NCBI GenBank assembly: GCA_009773475.1
Contig: WSXV01000002.1
Location: 310,001 to 374,000 of the forward strand
Direction of reading: 5' to 3'
DNA from: Desulfobulbaceae bacterium
GTDB lineage: Bacteria > Desulfobacterota > Desulfobulbia > Desulfobulbales > Desulfocapsaceae
DNA length: 64,000 bases
Part shown: positions 8,225 to 19,104 of the stretch, one piece after another
Numbering within the stretch: the stretch's first letter is position 1
Layout: the number at the start of each line of letters is the position of its first letter
Notes under the pieces: model-generated
The model's input: only the letters and a program-made list of their open reading frames with translations
Told to the model about the DNA's origin: nothing
The model's database searches: none
Program-made: the position numbers and the translations under genes

Positions 8225-9220
8225 ATGGCACTGTTTGAAAGTTACGACCGGCGGATAGAGCAGATCAAACCTGTCCTGGCGAAATATGAGATAGCGAGTC
8301 TGGAAGAGGCCAAAGCAATTTGCGACGCCTATGGCGTTGATGTGGCCACCCTGGTGCGCAAGATCCAGCCCATCTGCTTTGACAATGCCTGCTGGGCCTA
8401 TACCTTGGGCGCGGCCATTGCCATCAGAAAAGGGGAGACAAAGGCGGTGGATATTGCCATCACCCTGGGTGAGGGCTTGCAGGCCTTCTGTATCCCGGGA
8501 TCGGTGGCGGATTCCCGGCAGGTGGGGATAGGACATGGCAATCTGGCCTCCATGCTGCTACGGGAAGAGACCAAGTGTTTTGCCTTTCTTGCCGGCCATG
8601 AATCCTTTGCCGCAGCGGAAGGCGCCATCGGCATTGCCCGATCAGCCAACCGGGTGCGCAAGGAGCCGCTGCGGGTGATCCTGAATGGTCTGGGCAAGGA
8701 TGCGGCCCAGATTATCTCGCGGATCAACGGCTTCACCCATGTGGAGACCGTCTATGATTATGCTGCAAGTACCCTGACCGTGGTGGAAGAGAAGGCGTAT
8801 TCCCTGGGGGAACGGGCGGCGGTGCGCTGTTATGGTGCCGATGATGTGCGTGAGGGGGTGGCCATTAATCATCTCGAAGGAGTGGATGTCTCCATTACCG
8901 GCAATTCCACCAACCCCACCCGCTTCCAGCATCCGGTGGCCGGTACCTACAAGAAAGAGTGCGTGCAGCTGGGCAGGAGATACTTTTCGGTGGCCTCCGG
9001 CGGTGGTACCGGACGCACCCTGCATCCCGATAATATGGCTGCCGGTCCCGCCTCCTACGGGATGACCGACACCATGGGGAGGATGCATTCGGATGCCCAG
9101 TTTGCCGGTTCCTCTTCCGTCCCTGCCCATGTGGAGATGATGGGGCTTATCGGCATGGGCAATAATCCCATGGTCGGTGCCTCGGTGGCAGTGGCGGTGG
9201 CCCTGGAACAGGCCGCTTGA
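8225..9220 (+). CDS. GGGtGRT family protein
   Basis: A 331-residue member of the GGGtGRT family, named for its signature, seen here as VASGGGTGRTLHPDN around residue 260. Other conserved blocks are FDNACWAYTLGAAIAIRKG, IPGSVADSRQVGIGHGNLA and the alanine/methionine-rich end GLIGMGNNPMVGASVAVAVA. No membrane segment or known catalytic site is visible. It is cotranscribed with the Fe-S scaffold-like gene (11-bp gap, ribosome-binding site AAGGAGAA). Function is unknown. Confidence 0.85.
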   Translation: MALFESYDRRIEQIKPVLAKYEIASLEEAKAICDAYGVDVATLVRKIQPICFDNACWAYTLGAAIAIRKGETKAVDIAITLGEGLQAFCIPGSVADSRQVGIGHGNLASMLLREETKCFAFLAGHESFAAAEGAIGIARSANRVRKEPLRVILNGLGKDAAQIISRINGFTHVETVYDYAASTLTVVEEKAYSLGERAAVRCYGADDVREGVAINHLEGVDVSITGNSTNPTRFQHPVAGTYKKECVQLGRRYFSVASGGGTGRTLHPDNMAAGPASYGMTDTMGRMHSDAQFAGSSSVPAHVEMMGLIGMGNNPMVGASVAVAVALEQAA

Positions 9221-9369
9221 CATGATAAGGCCGGTTGGACTCCTTTATTCCATCTCTAAATCAAAAATGGAATAGAATCCCTGGTATGTCAAAGTACTTG
9301 GCTCCGTCGCTGTTTAACGAGCATAAGTCTAAGTCTGGCCAAGGTGTCGGGTCTATGATTTTTTGTCGT

Positions 9370-10284
9370 TCAGGTTTGGGCCTGTTTTTCCCGGCAGATC
9401 TCTGCCAGGGCTTCCTGCTCGAAGGGGTAGTGCTGGTTGCAGAAATGACAGGTGAGGGTGACCGGGAAGGGCCCGTTGGCGCGCATGTCTTCAAGATCTG
9501 CCAGTGACAGGTGCAGTAGAAGGAGGCGCATGCGTTCGGCGTCACAGCGACAGCGGTAACGGATGGTTTTTTTCTCCAGCATGAAAGGCAGGAAGGGGGC
9601 GAGCTGTTCTTCCAGCCATGGTTCGATCGTGTGGCTTTCTGCCAGGGATTTGCCCAGAGATGGCAGAGTTTGGGCCTGTTGCTCAAGAGTTGCAAAGATG
9701 TTTTTATTGGCCCCGGGCATGGCCTGTAACAACAGGCCACCGGCCCCGGCAAGCTTCCCAAGAGGATCAAAAAAAATCGAAAGGTGAACGGCGGTGGGGG
9801 TCTGTTCGGAAATCCGATAATAGGTGGCGATTTCAGTCGCGATATTGCCGGATTGTAGGGCGAGGCTGGAACTGAAAGGCTGCCTGCCTTCTTCCATGAA
9901 ACGGGTTATGGTGAGAAAACCTTCCCCCCACAGGGGCTCGAGAGGGTTCGTTTCTTCAAAGGATGTCAGGGGGGTGGACAGGGGAATTGGAAGCTGTTTG
10001 AGATAGCCCCGCACCTCCCCGGTGGCGGTGGCCTCCACCACAAGACCTTTGACCGGCCCAGAGCAGTCAATGCGCAGATTGATCTCATCCTGTCCTTTCA
10101 GCGTGGAGGCCATAAGGGCTGTCCCCAGCAGGGCCTGTCCAAGGAGCATCGTTTCCAAGGCGCCCAGGTCATGTCGACTCTGCATCTCCCGAACCAGCGA
10201 TGTGCCTTCTAAGATGACTCCCCGGACTGTTTTTTCAGCCAGCAAAAAAGAGGAAGCGATGCCGGCTTCAGAGGGTGATTCCAT
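9370..10284 (-). CDS. hslO: Hsp33 redox-activated chaperone
   Basis: A 304-residue cytoplasmic holdase switched on by oxidation. The C-terminal zinc-binding cysteines are present as YRCRCDAER and TCHFCNQHYPF (CxC and CxxC). The N-terminal part has GQALLGTALMASTLKGQDEINLRIDCSGPVKGLVVEATATGEVRGYL in the family order. Length is typical. It lies alone between the GGGtGRT gene (convergent) and the universal stress gene (same strand, 69 bp upstream). Confidence 0.93.
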   Translation of the reverse strand: MESPSEAGIASSFLLAEKTVRGVILEGTSLVREMQSRHDLGALETMLLGQALLGTALMASTLKGQDEINLRIDCSGPVKGLVVEATATGEVRGYLKQLPIPLSTPLTSFEETNPLEPLWGEGFLTITRFMEEGRQPFSSSLALQSGNIATEIATYYRISEQTPTAVHLSIFFDPLGKLAGAGGLLLQAMPGANKNIFATLEQQAQTLPSLGKSLAESHTIEPWLEEQLAPFLPFMLEKKTIRYRCRCDAERMRLLLLHLSLADLEDMRANGPFPVTLTCHFCNQHYPFEQEALAEICREKQAQT

Positions 10285-10353
10285 TGTTTAGCCGGGGAAC
10301 GTTCTCTATGAATGTGGATCCCAGGAGTATTGTGCCCTGGGATTGACAGAAGC

Positions 10354-10839
10354 CTATGATGTGGCGCTGCAGGTGTATGGGTTCACCGTCATGATCGGGC
10401 AGGGGGCGGCCTTGACCACTTTGTCGGCAATGCTTCCGAACATAACCTTTTCCAGACCCTTATACCCATGGGTACCCATGACGATCAGATTCCCTTGCGC
10501 CTGGACGGCGTATTCTATAATCTTCTCAGCGACATCCCCCATCAAAATTTTAGAGTGCAGGGCGGTGACCCCCATGGCCTTGAAAGCCATTTCGTTCTCC
10601 TGGATAAATGTGTCCATCCGTTCCTCGGCACTGGTAAATAATTCCTGTACCAGATCCGGGGCGTTCATCTGGGGAACAAAGAATCCGGAGTAATCGGCAA
10701 AATCCTGAACCACAAAAATCAAATTCAGCGCGGCCTTGAAGGTTCCGGCGACATAAGCGGCGGACTCAGCAATTAACTGGGCATTTTCAGAAAAATCAAT
10801 GGGGGTAATCACTTGTTTGATATCAACGATTCTTTTCAT
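10354..10839 (-). CDS. Universal stress protein (UspA family)
   Basis: A 161-residue single-domain USP. The ATP-binding signature G-2x-G-9x-G-S is seen as GTHGYKGLEKVMFGSIADK, and the N terminus has the conserved Asp in ITPIDFSENAQLIAES. Such proteins bind ATP and help survival under stress or anaerobiosis. It is upstream of hslO on the same strand with a 69-bp gap, so the two could form a small stress operon. The 171 bp upstream (10840-11010) hold no gene. Confidence 0.9.
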   Translation of the reverse strand: MKRIVDIKQVITPIDFSENAQLIAESAAYVAGTFKAALNLIFVVQDFADYSGFFVPQMNAPDLVQELFTSAEERMDTFIQENEMAFKAMGVTALHSKILMGDVAEKIIEYAVQAQGNLIVMGTHGYKGLEKVMFGSIADKVVKAAPCPIMTVNPYTCSATS

Positions 10840-11010
10840 AGCTCACCTTTCAACGGTCAAGGATTGATTTGTGGTACATCTGCATCATCTGCTTCCTTAA
10901 TAAAATATTCGCACAATTTGCTGCTGGATGCAACCCCTTAGGGGGGTGGTTCAAAGAAACAGGGCGCCAACGCAGGGGATTATCTGACTTGGCATTTTTT
11001 AAGTTTTGAG

Positions 11011-13197
11011 TCAATCTCCCGCTGCATCCTTTTCCTTCAGCTCAGGAAGAATGGCGGCTTCATTTTTTTCAGGAACGGGCTCTTTGATATCCCCCCCTGC
11101 CGACGGTACGTCTTCCAGATGCTGTATTGCCGTTTCCGGGGGTAGAAACTGGGTCACGTTTGCTGTCTGCGTCAGCGCAGAATAAGGGCCGGATATTCTG
11201 TAAGGGACAACTGCCAAAGCGCTGGCGCTGGATTCGCCTGCGTCACTTTTCTTGTCCAGGGTGGCCGTCGTTTCAAGGGGAAGTGAGACGTTGAGCATAA
11301 AGTCGACTTGCCGGGCGGGCAGGTCGACAGTACCACCACCGTGTATCTGCATGGTGTCTGAGCTCACGGTGAGATCGTCATTGGAGAGGATGCCCTCTTT
11401 TATCAGGGCGGTGCCGGTCAGATGGGTAAATTCAGTGCCCTTGTCATCTGGAGTGGTCTTTGCTGACGGATCTTGGAGGGGTGCTATTGCCGCCGCCAGG
11501 GTTGTGTTGATTTGCTGTCTGACCGGGAATGCTTTGAGGTTCCCGTTCAGGATTTCCAGGCGCAGGGTTCCATTCATATGCTGTAAAAGATCATCCCAGC
11601 CCAGGCCGCTGGTATTCAGATCAGCATTGAGGAATGCCGTTCCTGCCATGTCCTCTGTGCCGGTCATGTCCTGATAGAGGGGTTTTAGTTTAACCTTGTT
11701 GATTCGCGGCTTGAGCTGAATCTGGGGCACATCTCCGGTGACATCCAGCCTTGCTTCAAGTTTTATCGTGCCATCGTACCCATTGGCCGTGAGCGGTGCC
11801 AGTTGAATCAACCCGTCTTTGCCGTTGAGTTTTATTTGGAGCTGCGAAAGTGTCGCTCCTCCGACCTTCAGGGTATCGAGTTGCAGATCCAGCTGGAGCA
11901 GAAGGTCGTCGAGCAATTGAACGGGAATGTCGGGAGGATTGGTGGCTGATTTTCCGCTATAGTAACGGTCAAGATCCAGCTGGTTTAAATGAATGGCAGC
12001 CTCATACGCTGGATTTTTTATATCCTTGATCGTTACGGCCCCGGTCACTGTCGTTGCATCCACCATCATTGTCAGGTCGCTCAGCTCTAGCAGATCCCTG
12101 TTCCCTTTGACCAGCATGTTTCCACTCAGCAGGGTAAAGGCGTCTTTGTTTTGGACCAGGGGCAGGGTGGTTTTTATCTGCTTTAGGATCGATTGCGGCG
12201 AACACTCAGGGATCTTGAGTGCCATGGAAAATTGAGGGTTGTTGAAATTCTCCAGGGTACCACTGCCTTGCAGGGTGGCATTGTCCTGGCTCAACGAAAA
12301 ATCTTTGATCGTTACTTTCTGCTCGCGCAGATGAATGTCACTGTTTGTGGTAATGCCGATTTTCATGCCTCGCTTGGGCAGGGATTTTCCTTTGAGCGTT
12401 GCGTCCATCCGGAGATCTTCGAGGAGCAGGCGCCGTTCCTGCCAGAACAGGGTGGCATTGCCCTGCATGGTGATCTCCCCGGAACGCGGCAGGGTCGTCT
12501 TCTTGCCATGATTATCCAAGGTAAGGTTAAAGTCAGCCTCAATGGGAAAGGGGATATTTTCTCTGAGTCGTCCGGTCTTGATCTGGACATCTTTGAGGAA
12601 GACGATGGTATCGGTCTGGCGATTGTCGTAACGCATATTGACATGGGTGAGATGGAGCTTGCCAAAATCAAGCCCATTGACACCGAGGAGGAATCTGGTC
12701 AGGGGGGGCGTCCCCTTGGGAATCTGGGTGTCGGTGCGGGGAGAGTCGCTACCTTGGTCGCTGGCTTCCACCTTTTCGCCGGACAATTTGTTGATTCTTT
12801 GCCAGTTGTTCCCCCCCTCCTTGTTTTGGAGAAGGTTCAGGGTCACTCCATCGAGCATGATGGAGGCCATGTGCAACCGTTTTTGAAGCAGCAGGGGCAG
12901 AATGGATAGCTCAATTTTCGTCAGTTCGCTGGCGATGCAGGTGCTGTTTGTAAAAAGCGTATTACCGGCCAGACGCACTTTGTTGAGGGTACAGGTAGCA
13001 TTGAGCCATGGGGAGGTCTGGACCTGGATATCCCCGGCGATCTCCAGTTGCTTTCCTGTCTTTTCTTTGACCAGCTCAATGAGCTGGTCTTTATAATCAT
13101 TGGGGTTGAAAAAGACTGGAATGGCCAATATCAAAACGTAAATGGATACGCAAAGAATAAAGAAAAGGCCTACAATCCATCGCACAAAGGTGATCAT
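11011..13197 (-). CDS. AsmA family envelope protein
   Basis: A 728-residue protein with one N-terminal membrane helix (WIVGLFFILCVSIYVLILAIPVF) and a long periplasmic beta-rich body. The N-terminal AsmA domain has IPVFFNPNDYKDQLIELVKEKTGKQLEIAGDI, and the C-terminal AsmA_2 region has GNLKAFPVRQQINTTLAA and LPARQVDFMLNVSLPLE. The family bridges the inner and outer membrane and is implicated in lipid transport and outer-membrane assembly. It stands alone, with 210 bp of apparently non-coding sequence between it and the upstream ligA end. Confidence 0.88.
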   Translation of the reverse strand: MITFVRWIVGLFFILCVSIYVLILAIPVFFNPNDYKDQLIELVKEKTGKQLEIAGDIQVQTSPWLNATCTLNKVRLAGNTLFTNSTCIASELTKIELSILPLLLQKRLHMASIMLDGVTLNLLQNKEGGNNWQRINKLSGEKVEASDQGSDSPRTDTQIPKGTPPLTRFLLGVNGLDFGKLHLTHVNMRYDNRQTDTIVFLKDVQIKTGRLRENIPFPIEADFNLTLDNHGKKTTLPRSGEITMQGNATLFWQERRLLLEDLRMDATLKGKSLPKRGMKIGITTNSDIHLREQKVTIKDFSLSQDNATLQGSGTLENFNNPQFSMALKIPECSPQSILKQIKTTLPLVQNKDAFTLLSGNMLVKGNRDLLELSDLTMMVDATTVTGAVTIKDIKNPAYEAAIHLNQLDLDRYYSGKSATNPPDIPVQLLDDLLLQLDLQLDTLKVGGATLSQLQIKLNGKDGLIQLAPLTANGYDGTIKLEARLDVTGDVPQIQLKPRINKVKLKPLYQDMTGTEDMAGTAFLNADLNTSGLGWDDLLQHMNGTLRLEILNGNLKAFPVRQQINTTLAAAIAPLQDPSAKTTPDDKGTEFTHLTGTALIKEGILSNDDLTVSSDTMQIHGGGTVDLPARQVDFMLNVSLPLETTATLDKKSDAGESSASALAVVPYRISGPYSALTQTANVTQFLPPETAIQHLEDVPSAGGDIKEPVPEKNEAAILPELKEKDAAGD

Positions 13198-13407
13198 GTT
13201 TTTTCTCTGTGAATTTGAGTTGTGTCTATCAGATACGTTGGCGGCAGTTAATGTGAAATAAACACTACTTTATTGCATATAGTACGATCCGGGTCAGGCA
13301 CGCCCGATGTCGCCTGCTCCTATAAGGGATGAAGAGCGACCGGCTCCTTATACCGCCTCTGATACCCAGAGGGCAATAGGATTTCACAGGCGTAAGGCAG
13401 ATACTTT

Positions 13408-15438
<2,031 letters not shown>

Positions 15439-15627
15439 TTATTTTGGCGCCTGAAGCAAGGTTCCGCCTTTGGCGATGTTTTCATGTTCAACTTCATCGA
15501 TGAAGATAAGGATGGCTTCAGGCGGCTTGGCTGCTTCCCTGGCAATGACCTCGGTGACTCCCTTGCAGATATTTTCTTTCTGCTTCTTGCTCAACTTGCC
15601 GGCAACGCGAATGTTTACGTATGGCAT
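15439..15627 (-). CDS. 4-oxalocrotonate tautomerase-like protein
   Basis: A 62-residue small tautomerase. After removal of the initiator Met the catalytic Pro1 would be exposed (MPYVNIRVAGKLS), as the family requires, and the conserved arginine-containing core is present as GVTEVIAREAAKPPEAILIFIDEV. These enzymes tautomerise 2-hydroxymuconate-like acids; the physiological substrate here is unknown. A good ribosome-binding site (AAGGAGAT) precedes the ATG. It is located between the unknown hemA-linked gene and ligA. Confidence 0.88.
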   Translation of the reverse strand: MPYVNIRVAGKLSKKQKENICKGVTEVIAREAAKPPEAILIFIDEVEHENIAKGGTLLQAPK

Positions 15628-15691
15628 TTTGTATCTCCTTTTTAGTTCAAGTTTTGTGGTTTTTTTGTTCCAGCGGGTGCTCCGCGTTTTT

Positions 15692-16246
15692 CTATTCAGG
15701 GCAGATCTGGTGGATATCTCCAGGAATCAGTTCTTCGCTTATCCCCAGCTCATGGGCAAAGAGGAGGACTTCGTCAATGGTGCAGTTGAACACGAAGGCC
15801 AAGGAGGGGCAAGCGTTGTTGGGGCCTGGGATGGCGGCAGAACAATCAGCGGTAGGCTCGACCTTGCCACTGCTCTGCCCGGTTTTTTGCAGTAAAAGCA
15901 GAAACGCCTCTGCCACTGCATCACGTAAATCGTTGCAGTCTCTCTCCTGCCGCTTACAAAAAGCGGTCAGGCGCTGCCAGTTGAACAGGGCCCGCTTGAT
16001 CCCGCGATAGACCGGGAGTTTTCGTTGCTCATAGCAAAGATCGCGGAGCAGGATCTCCCGATAGCGGGCAATGGCAGCCTCCTGGAGCGTCTGTATCTCG
16101 TCGGTTTCGAGATGCAGGCGTGGCCCATGCGGATCTTCAGTGAGATGGTGCAGGGCCGAGTGAAAGGCAACCTCTGGAAGTTCTCCCGAATGGCGGACAA
16201 TGAACCATTCTTCCTCCAGCAGTTCCTGTCGCGAAGGATACATCAA
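15692..16246 (-). CDS. Unknown protein translationally coupled to hemA
   Basis: A 184-residue soluble protein with no domain I recognise. The first 110 residues look alpha-helical (ELPEVAFHSALHHLTED, IARYREILLRDLCYEQR, YRGIKRALFNWQRLTAFCKRQ). The second half has three isolated cysteines (DCSAAIP, NACPSLA, FNCTIDE) and ends in ICPE. Its ATG overlaps the hemA stop by 4 bp (ATGA at 16243-16246), so the two are probably co-translated, suggesting a role near tetrapyrrole synthesis. That role is inference only. Confidence 0.7.
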   Translation of the reverse strand: MMYPSRQELLEEEWFIVRHSGELPEVAFHSALHHLTEDPHGPRLHLETDEIQTLQEAAIARYREILLRDLCYEQRKLPVYRGIKRALFNWQRLTAFCKRQERDCNDLRDAVAEAFLLLLQKTGQSSGKVEPTADCSAAIPGPNNACPSLAFVFNCTIDEVLLFAHELGISEELIPGDIHQICPE

Positions 16247-17514
16247 AGCTCGACCCTGAGACCAAAGGCGGCCCGGATCATCTCTATCTTGATATTATTC
16301 TGATCCCTGCAGTTCTCTTCTTTCAGATAGGTGACGGGATCATGCAAGAGCTTTGAGCTGATGGATAGGGCCATTTTTTCAATAATCTTCTGCTCATCAG
16401 GGCTGAGGTGTAGACGGCACAGGGTTCGTTCCAGCTCGCCCTGACAAATGTCATCGGCTTTTTTGCGGAGGGCGGCAATGGTTGGAACCACAGCCAGCCC
16501 ATCCAGCCAGGCCTGAAATTTCAAGGCCTCTTCATCGACAATCCGGCGGGCTTTGATGGCCTCCTTGTCACGCTCCGATTTGTTGACTTCCACGACATTT
16601 TGCAAATCGTCGATGTCGTAGAGATAGACATTGTCCAGATCGTTGAGTCCTGGGTCCAGATCACGGGGCACCGCGATGTCGATAAAAAAGATTGGCTCAT
16701 TGCGCCGCGCCCGCATGATTGGTTTCATGTCCTGTTTATGGAGGATGATATTGGGCGCTCCGGTGGAGCTGATGACGATATCCGCCTGTTCAAGCTGGGA
16801 GAATAATTCCTCCAGGGGGGCTGCGCTGCCATTGAATCGTTTGGCCAGATCCATGGCTCTGGACAGGGTTCTGTTGACCACCACCACCTGGTGCACCCCT
16901 TGGCCGACCAGATGCTCAGCGGCAAGTTCCGCCATCTCGCCTGCTCCGATGAGAAGGACATTCTTATCTTCTAAAGTGCCGAAGATCTTTTTGGCCAGTT
17001 CCACTGCCGCGTAGCTGATGGAGACGGCAGAGGCGCCTATCTGGGTTTCACTGCGGACCCGTTTGGCTACGGAAAAGGATTTGTGGAGCAGCTTGTTCAG
17101 GATCGGCCCGGTGTATTTGGCCTCAGTGGCATGACGATAGGCTTCCTTCAGTTGACCGAGGATCTGGGCCTCTCCCACAATCATTGAATCGAGGCTGGTG
17201 GCGACCATGAAAAGATGGTGCACGGCTTCAAGGTTACGGTACGTGTAAAGATACTTCTGACGTTGTTCGGGGGCGACGGAGGTACCGAAAAGCAGTTCCG
17301 TGACCCGGTCTTCCACCTGATCATTCTCATGGGCAATCATAAGAATTTCTACCCGGTTACAGGTGGAAAGAAGGTAGCACTCCTTGCACCCGGCGATGTT
17401 GTGCAGGGCGTGCAAAGGCTCTGCGTACCCTTTGCCCAGGGCTAATTGCTCTCGCACGGCCAATGGGGTTGTTTTATGGTTAACCCCGAGGAGCAGGATG
17501 GTATCACTGGGCAT
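16243..17514 (-). CDS. hemA: Glutamyl-tRNA reductase
   Basis: First enzyme of C5 tetrapyrrole synthesis: reduces glutamyl-tRNA to glutamate-1-semialdehyde with NADPH. The 423-residue protein has the catalytic cysteine in LLSTCNRVEIL, the family motif SLDSMIVGEAQILGQLKEAY, the nucleotide-binding LLIGAGEMAELAAEHL and the C-terminal dimerisation helices. It overlaps the CcsA-like gene by 11 bp upstream and an unknown gene by 4 bp downstream. Since downstream haem genes are not here, the operon probably supplies early steps for haem and sirohaem. Confidence 0.96.
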   Translation of the reverse strand: MPSDTILLLGVNHKTTPLAVREQLALGKGYAEPLHALHNIAGCKECYLLSTCNRVEILMIAHENDQVEDRVTELLFGTSVAPEQRQKYLYTYRNLEAVHHLFMVATSLDSMIVGEAQILGQLKEAYRHATEAKYTGPILNKLLHKSFSVAKRVRSETQIGASAVSISYAAVELAKKIFGTLEDKNVLLIGAGEMAELAAEHLVGQGVHQVVVVNRTLSRAMDLAKRFNGSAAPLEELFSQLEQADIVISSTGAPNIILHKQDMKPIMRARRNEPIFFIDIAVPRDLDPGLNDLDNVYLYDIDDLQNVVEVNKSERDKEAIKARRIVDEEALKFQAWLDGLAVVPTIAALRKKADDICQGELERTLCRLHLSPDEQKIIEKMALSISSKLLHDPVTYLKEENCRDQNNIKIEMIRAAFGLRVEL

Positions 17515-18334
17515 AGCTATGGATACCTCCGAGCAGAAAGGTCACTCCCCAGAGGGTAAAAAGGACGGAGGCAAACCCGATGATGGCCATAACGGCTGCC
17601 CGTTTACCTCGCCAGCCGGCGGAAAATCGCTGATGAATCTGGGCGGCGTAAAGAAACCAGGTGATCAGCGACCAGGTCTCTTTGGGATCCCAGTGCCAGT
17701 AAGTTCCCCAGGCCTGACGGGCCCATATGGAGCCGGTGATGATGCCAAGGGTCAGGAGCACAAAACCGATGGCCAGGCAATGGCTGTTGAGTTGATCAAG
17801 GGCATCCAAGGAGGGCAGTCGGGTAAAGAAGTAGCCGAATCGTTTGCTTTTCAGCTCGTGTTCCTGCAGGAGATACATGATCCCGCCGCAAAAGGCGAGG
17901 GCCAGGAAACCATAGGAGATGACGGCTACTCCGGCATGCACCGGCAGCCATAAGCTTTGCAGGGCCGGTGCCAGCGGATTGATGGAGCGGGGCGCAATAC
18001 TTGCAACCAGGAGCAGAATACAAACAAAGGCGGTGATGAAGAGGCCGAAGTTCTTGACCGTATATCGCCAGCGGAAGGAAAGGTAGGCCCAGGTCACCGA
18101 CCAGGCAAAAAAGACGATGGTTTCATGTTGTGAGGTGATGGGTGTATATCCGGCCTCGAAGTAACGAAGGAGAATATAGAGCGTCTGCAATACCCCGGCG
18201 GCAAGAAGGGCCTTTCTGGCAAGATGGCGGAGTTTTTCCTGTTGATTGACAAAAAAGACGCCATATACGACCAAGGCCAGGAGACTTGTCCCCAGAACCA
18301 TATAAAAAAGAAGATGACTTGTTTCATCCATCAT
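17504..18334 (-). CDS. CcsA/HemX-type cytochrome c assembly membrane protein
   Basis: A 276-residue integral membrane protein with about eight helices. It contains the tryptophan-rich haem-handling motif (WGTYWHWDPKETWSLITW, near residue 215), and histidines in SLWLPVHAGVAVISYG and ITSQHETIVFF typical of CcsA/CcsC (ResC, HemX) proteins. In the System II pathway CcsA exports and presents haem for cytochrome c maturation; the shorter HemX relatives sit next to hemA, as here. The 11-bp overlap with hemA indicates tight coupling. No CcsB/ResB partner is in the window, so the HemX-like role is equally possible. Confidence 0.85.
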   Translation of the reverse strand: MMDETSHLLFYMVLGTSLLALVVYGVFFVNQQEKLRHLARKALLAAGVLQTLYILLRYFEAGYTPITSQHETIVFFAWSVTWAYLSFRWRYTVKNFGLFITAFVCILLLVASIAPRSINPLAPALQSLWLPVHAGVAVISYGFLALAFCGGIMYLLQEHELKSKRFGYFFTRLPSLDALDQLNSHCLAIGFVLLTLGIITGSIWARQAWGTYWHWDPKETWSLITWFLYAAQIHQRFSAGWRGKRAAVMAIIGFASVLFTLWGVTFLLGGIHSYAQ

Positions 18335-18414
18335 GGGTTTTCAGCTTACGGAATAATAAGGGGATGAATATCAGCGGAAGAGAGTAAAATGCAGATAAAG
18401 GGTATGACATACAC

Positions 18415-19104
18415 TTACTCCTCTCGCATCTTCTGGATCAAAGAAGCCACATTCATTTCCTGCGGCAGAATTTCAAACAGTTTTTCATGCAGCTGCGCCC
18501 ACTCTTTTTCCTTGAGAAGATCAAGAACACTGGTTCGGAGGATTTTTTCAAGCAGCAGCTTTTGCTTCTCCTGAGAAGTAGTCTGGCCCACTGTCCGTTG
18601 CCGGATCAGGGAAAGCAGTTTCACCAAATAACCATACTCTGGTCCATACTGCAATTCCAGTTCTTTGCGAATGGTGGCGGCTAGGGCCGGACTGCCGCCA
18701 CCGGTTGAAATTGAGATCAGCAAGTCGCCTTGACGGACAGTGGCGGCAGTTTGAAAGGTGCAGGCCTGGGGATTGTCACCGATATTTACGGGAATTCCCA
18801 GTTCCAGGGCCTCTGTATTGATCTGTTCCTGGATCGCCGGACAATCAGTCAAGGCAAAGGCAAGGGTTGCTCCCTGTAAATCACCGTGCTGATAGGGCCG
18901 GGGTATCCATTCCAGTTTATGCTTGTCGTAGTGCTGTTGTACTCCGGCTGAGAGCTCCGGGCTGACAACCCGGATTCTTGGAGCGCAGCACAGAAGAGCA
19001 TTTATCTTGCGCGCTGCAACGGTGCCGGCACCTATGATCACGCAGAGTTTACCACTGATATTCAGATTGATGGGATACAGGGCCATAGCTTTTTTGGGGA
19101 TCAC
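18415..19104 (-). CDS. Precorrin-2 dehydrogenase / sirohydrochlorin ferrochelatase
   Basis: A 229-residue protein equivalent to the N-terminal half of CysG (Met8p type), converting precorrin-2 to sirohaem. The NAD-binding motif is LCVIIGAGTVAARKINALL, followed by RIRVVSPELSAGV and the family block PVNIGDNPQACTFQTAATVRQGDLLISISTGGGSPALA, which carries the catalytic Asp. No methyltransferase domain is attached. Sirohaem is needed for sulfite reductases, fitting a sulfur-metabolising host. It overlaps the preceding methyltransferase gene by 4 bp. Confidence 0.9.
   Translation of the reverse strand: MIPKKAMALYPINLNISGKLCVIIGAGTVAARKINALLCCAPRIRVVSPELSAGVQQHYDKHKLEWIPRPYQHGDLQGATLAFALTDCPAIQEQINTEALELGIPVNIGDNPQACTFQTAATVRQGDLLISISTGGGSPALAATIRKELELQYGPEYGYLVKLLSLIRQRTVGQTTSQEKQKLLLEKILRTSVLDLLKEKEWAQLHEKLFEILPQEMNVASLIQKMREE

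Noticed and set aside
12193-12909. 238-codon plus-strand frame
   Set aside because: Antisense shadow of asmA; the AsmA frame has a membrane anchor and family motifs.
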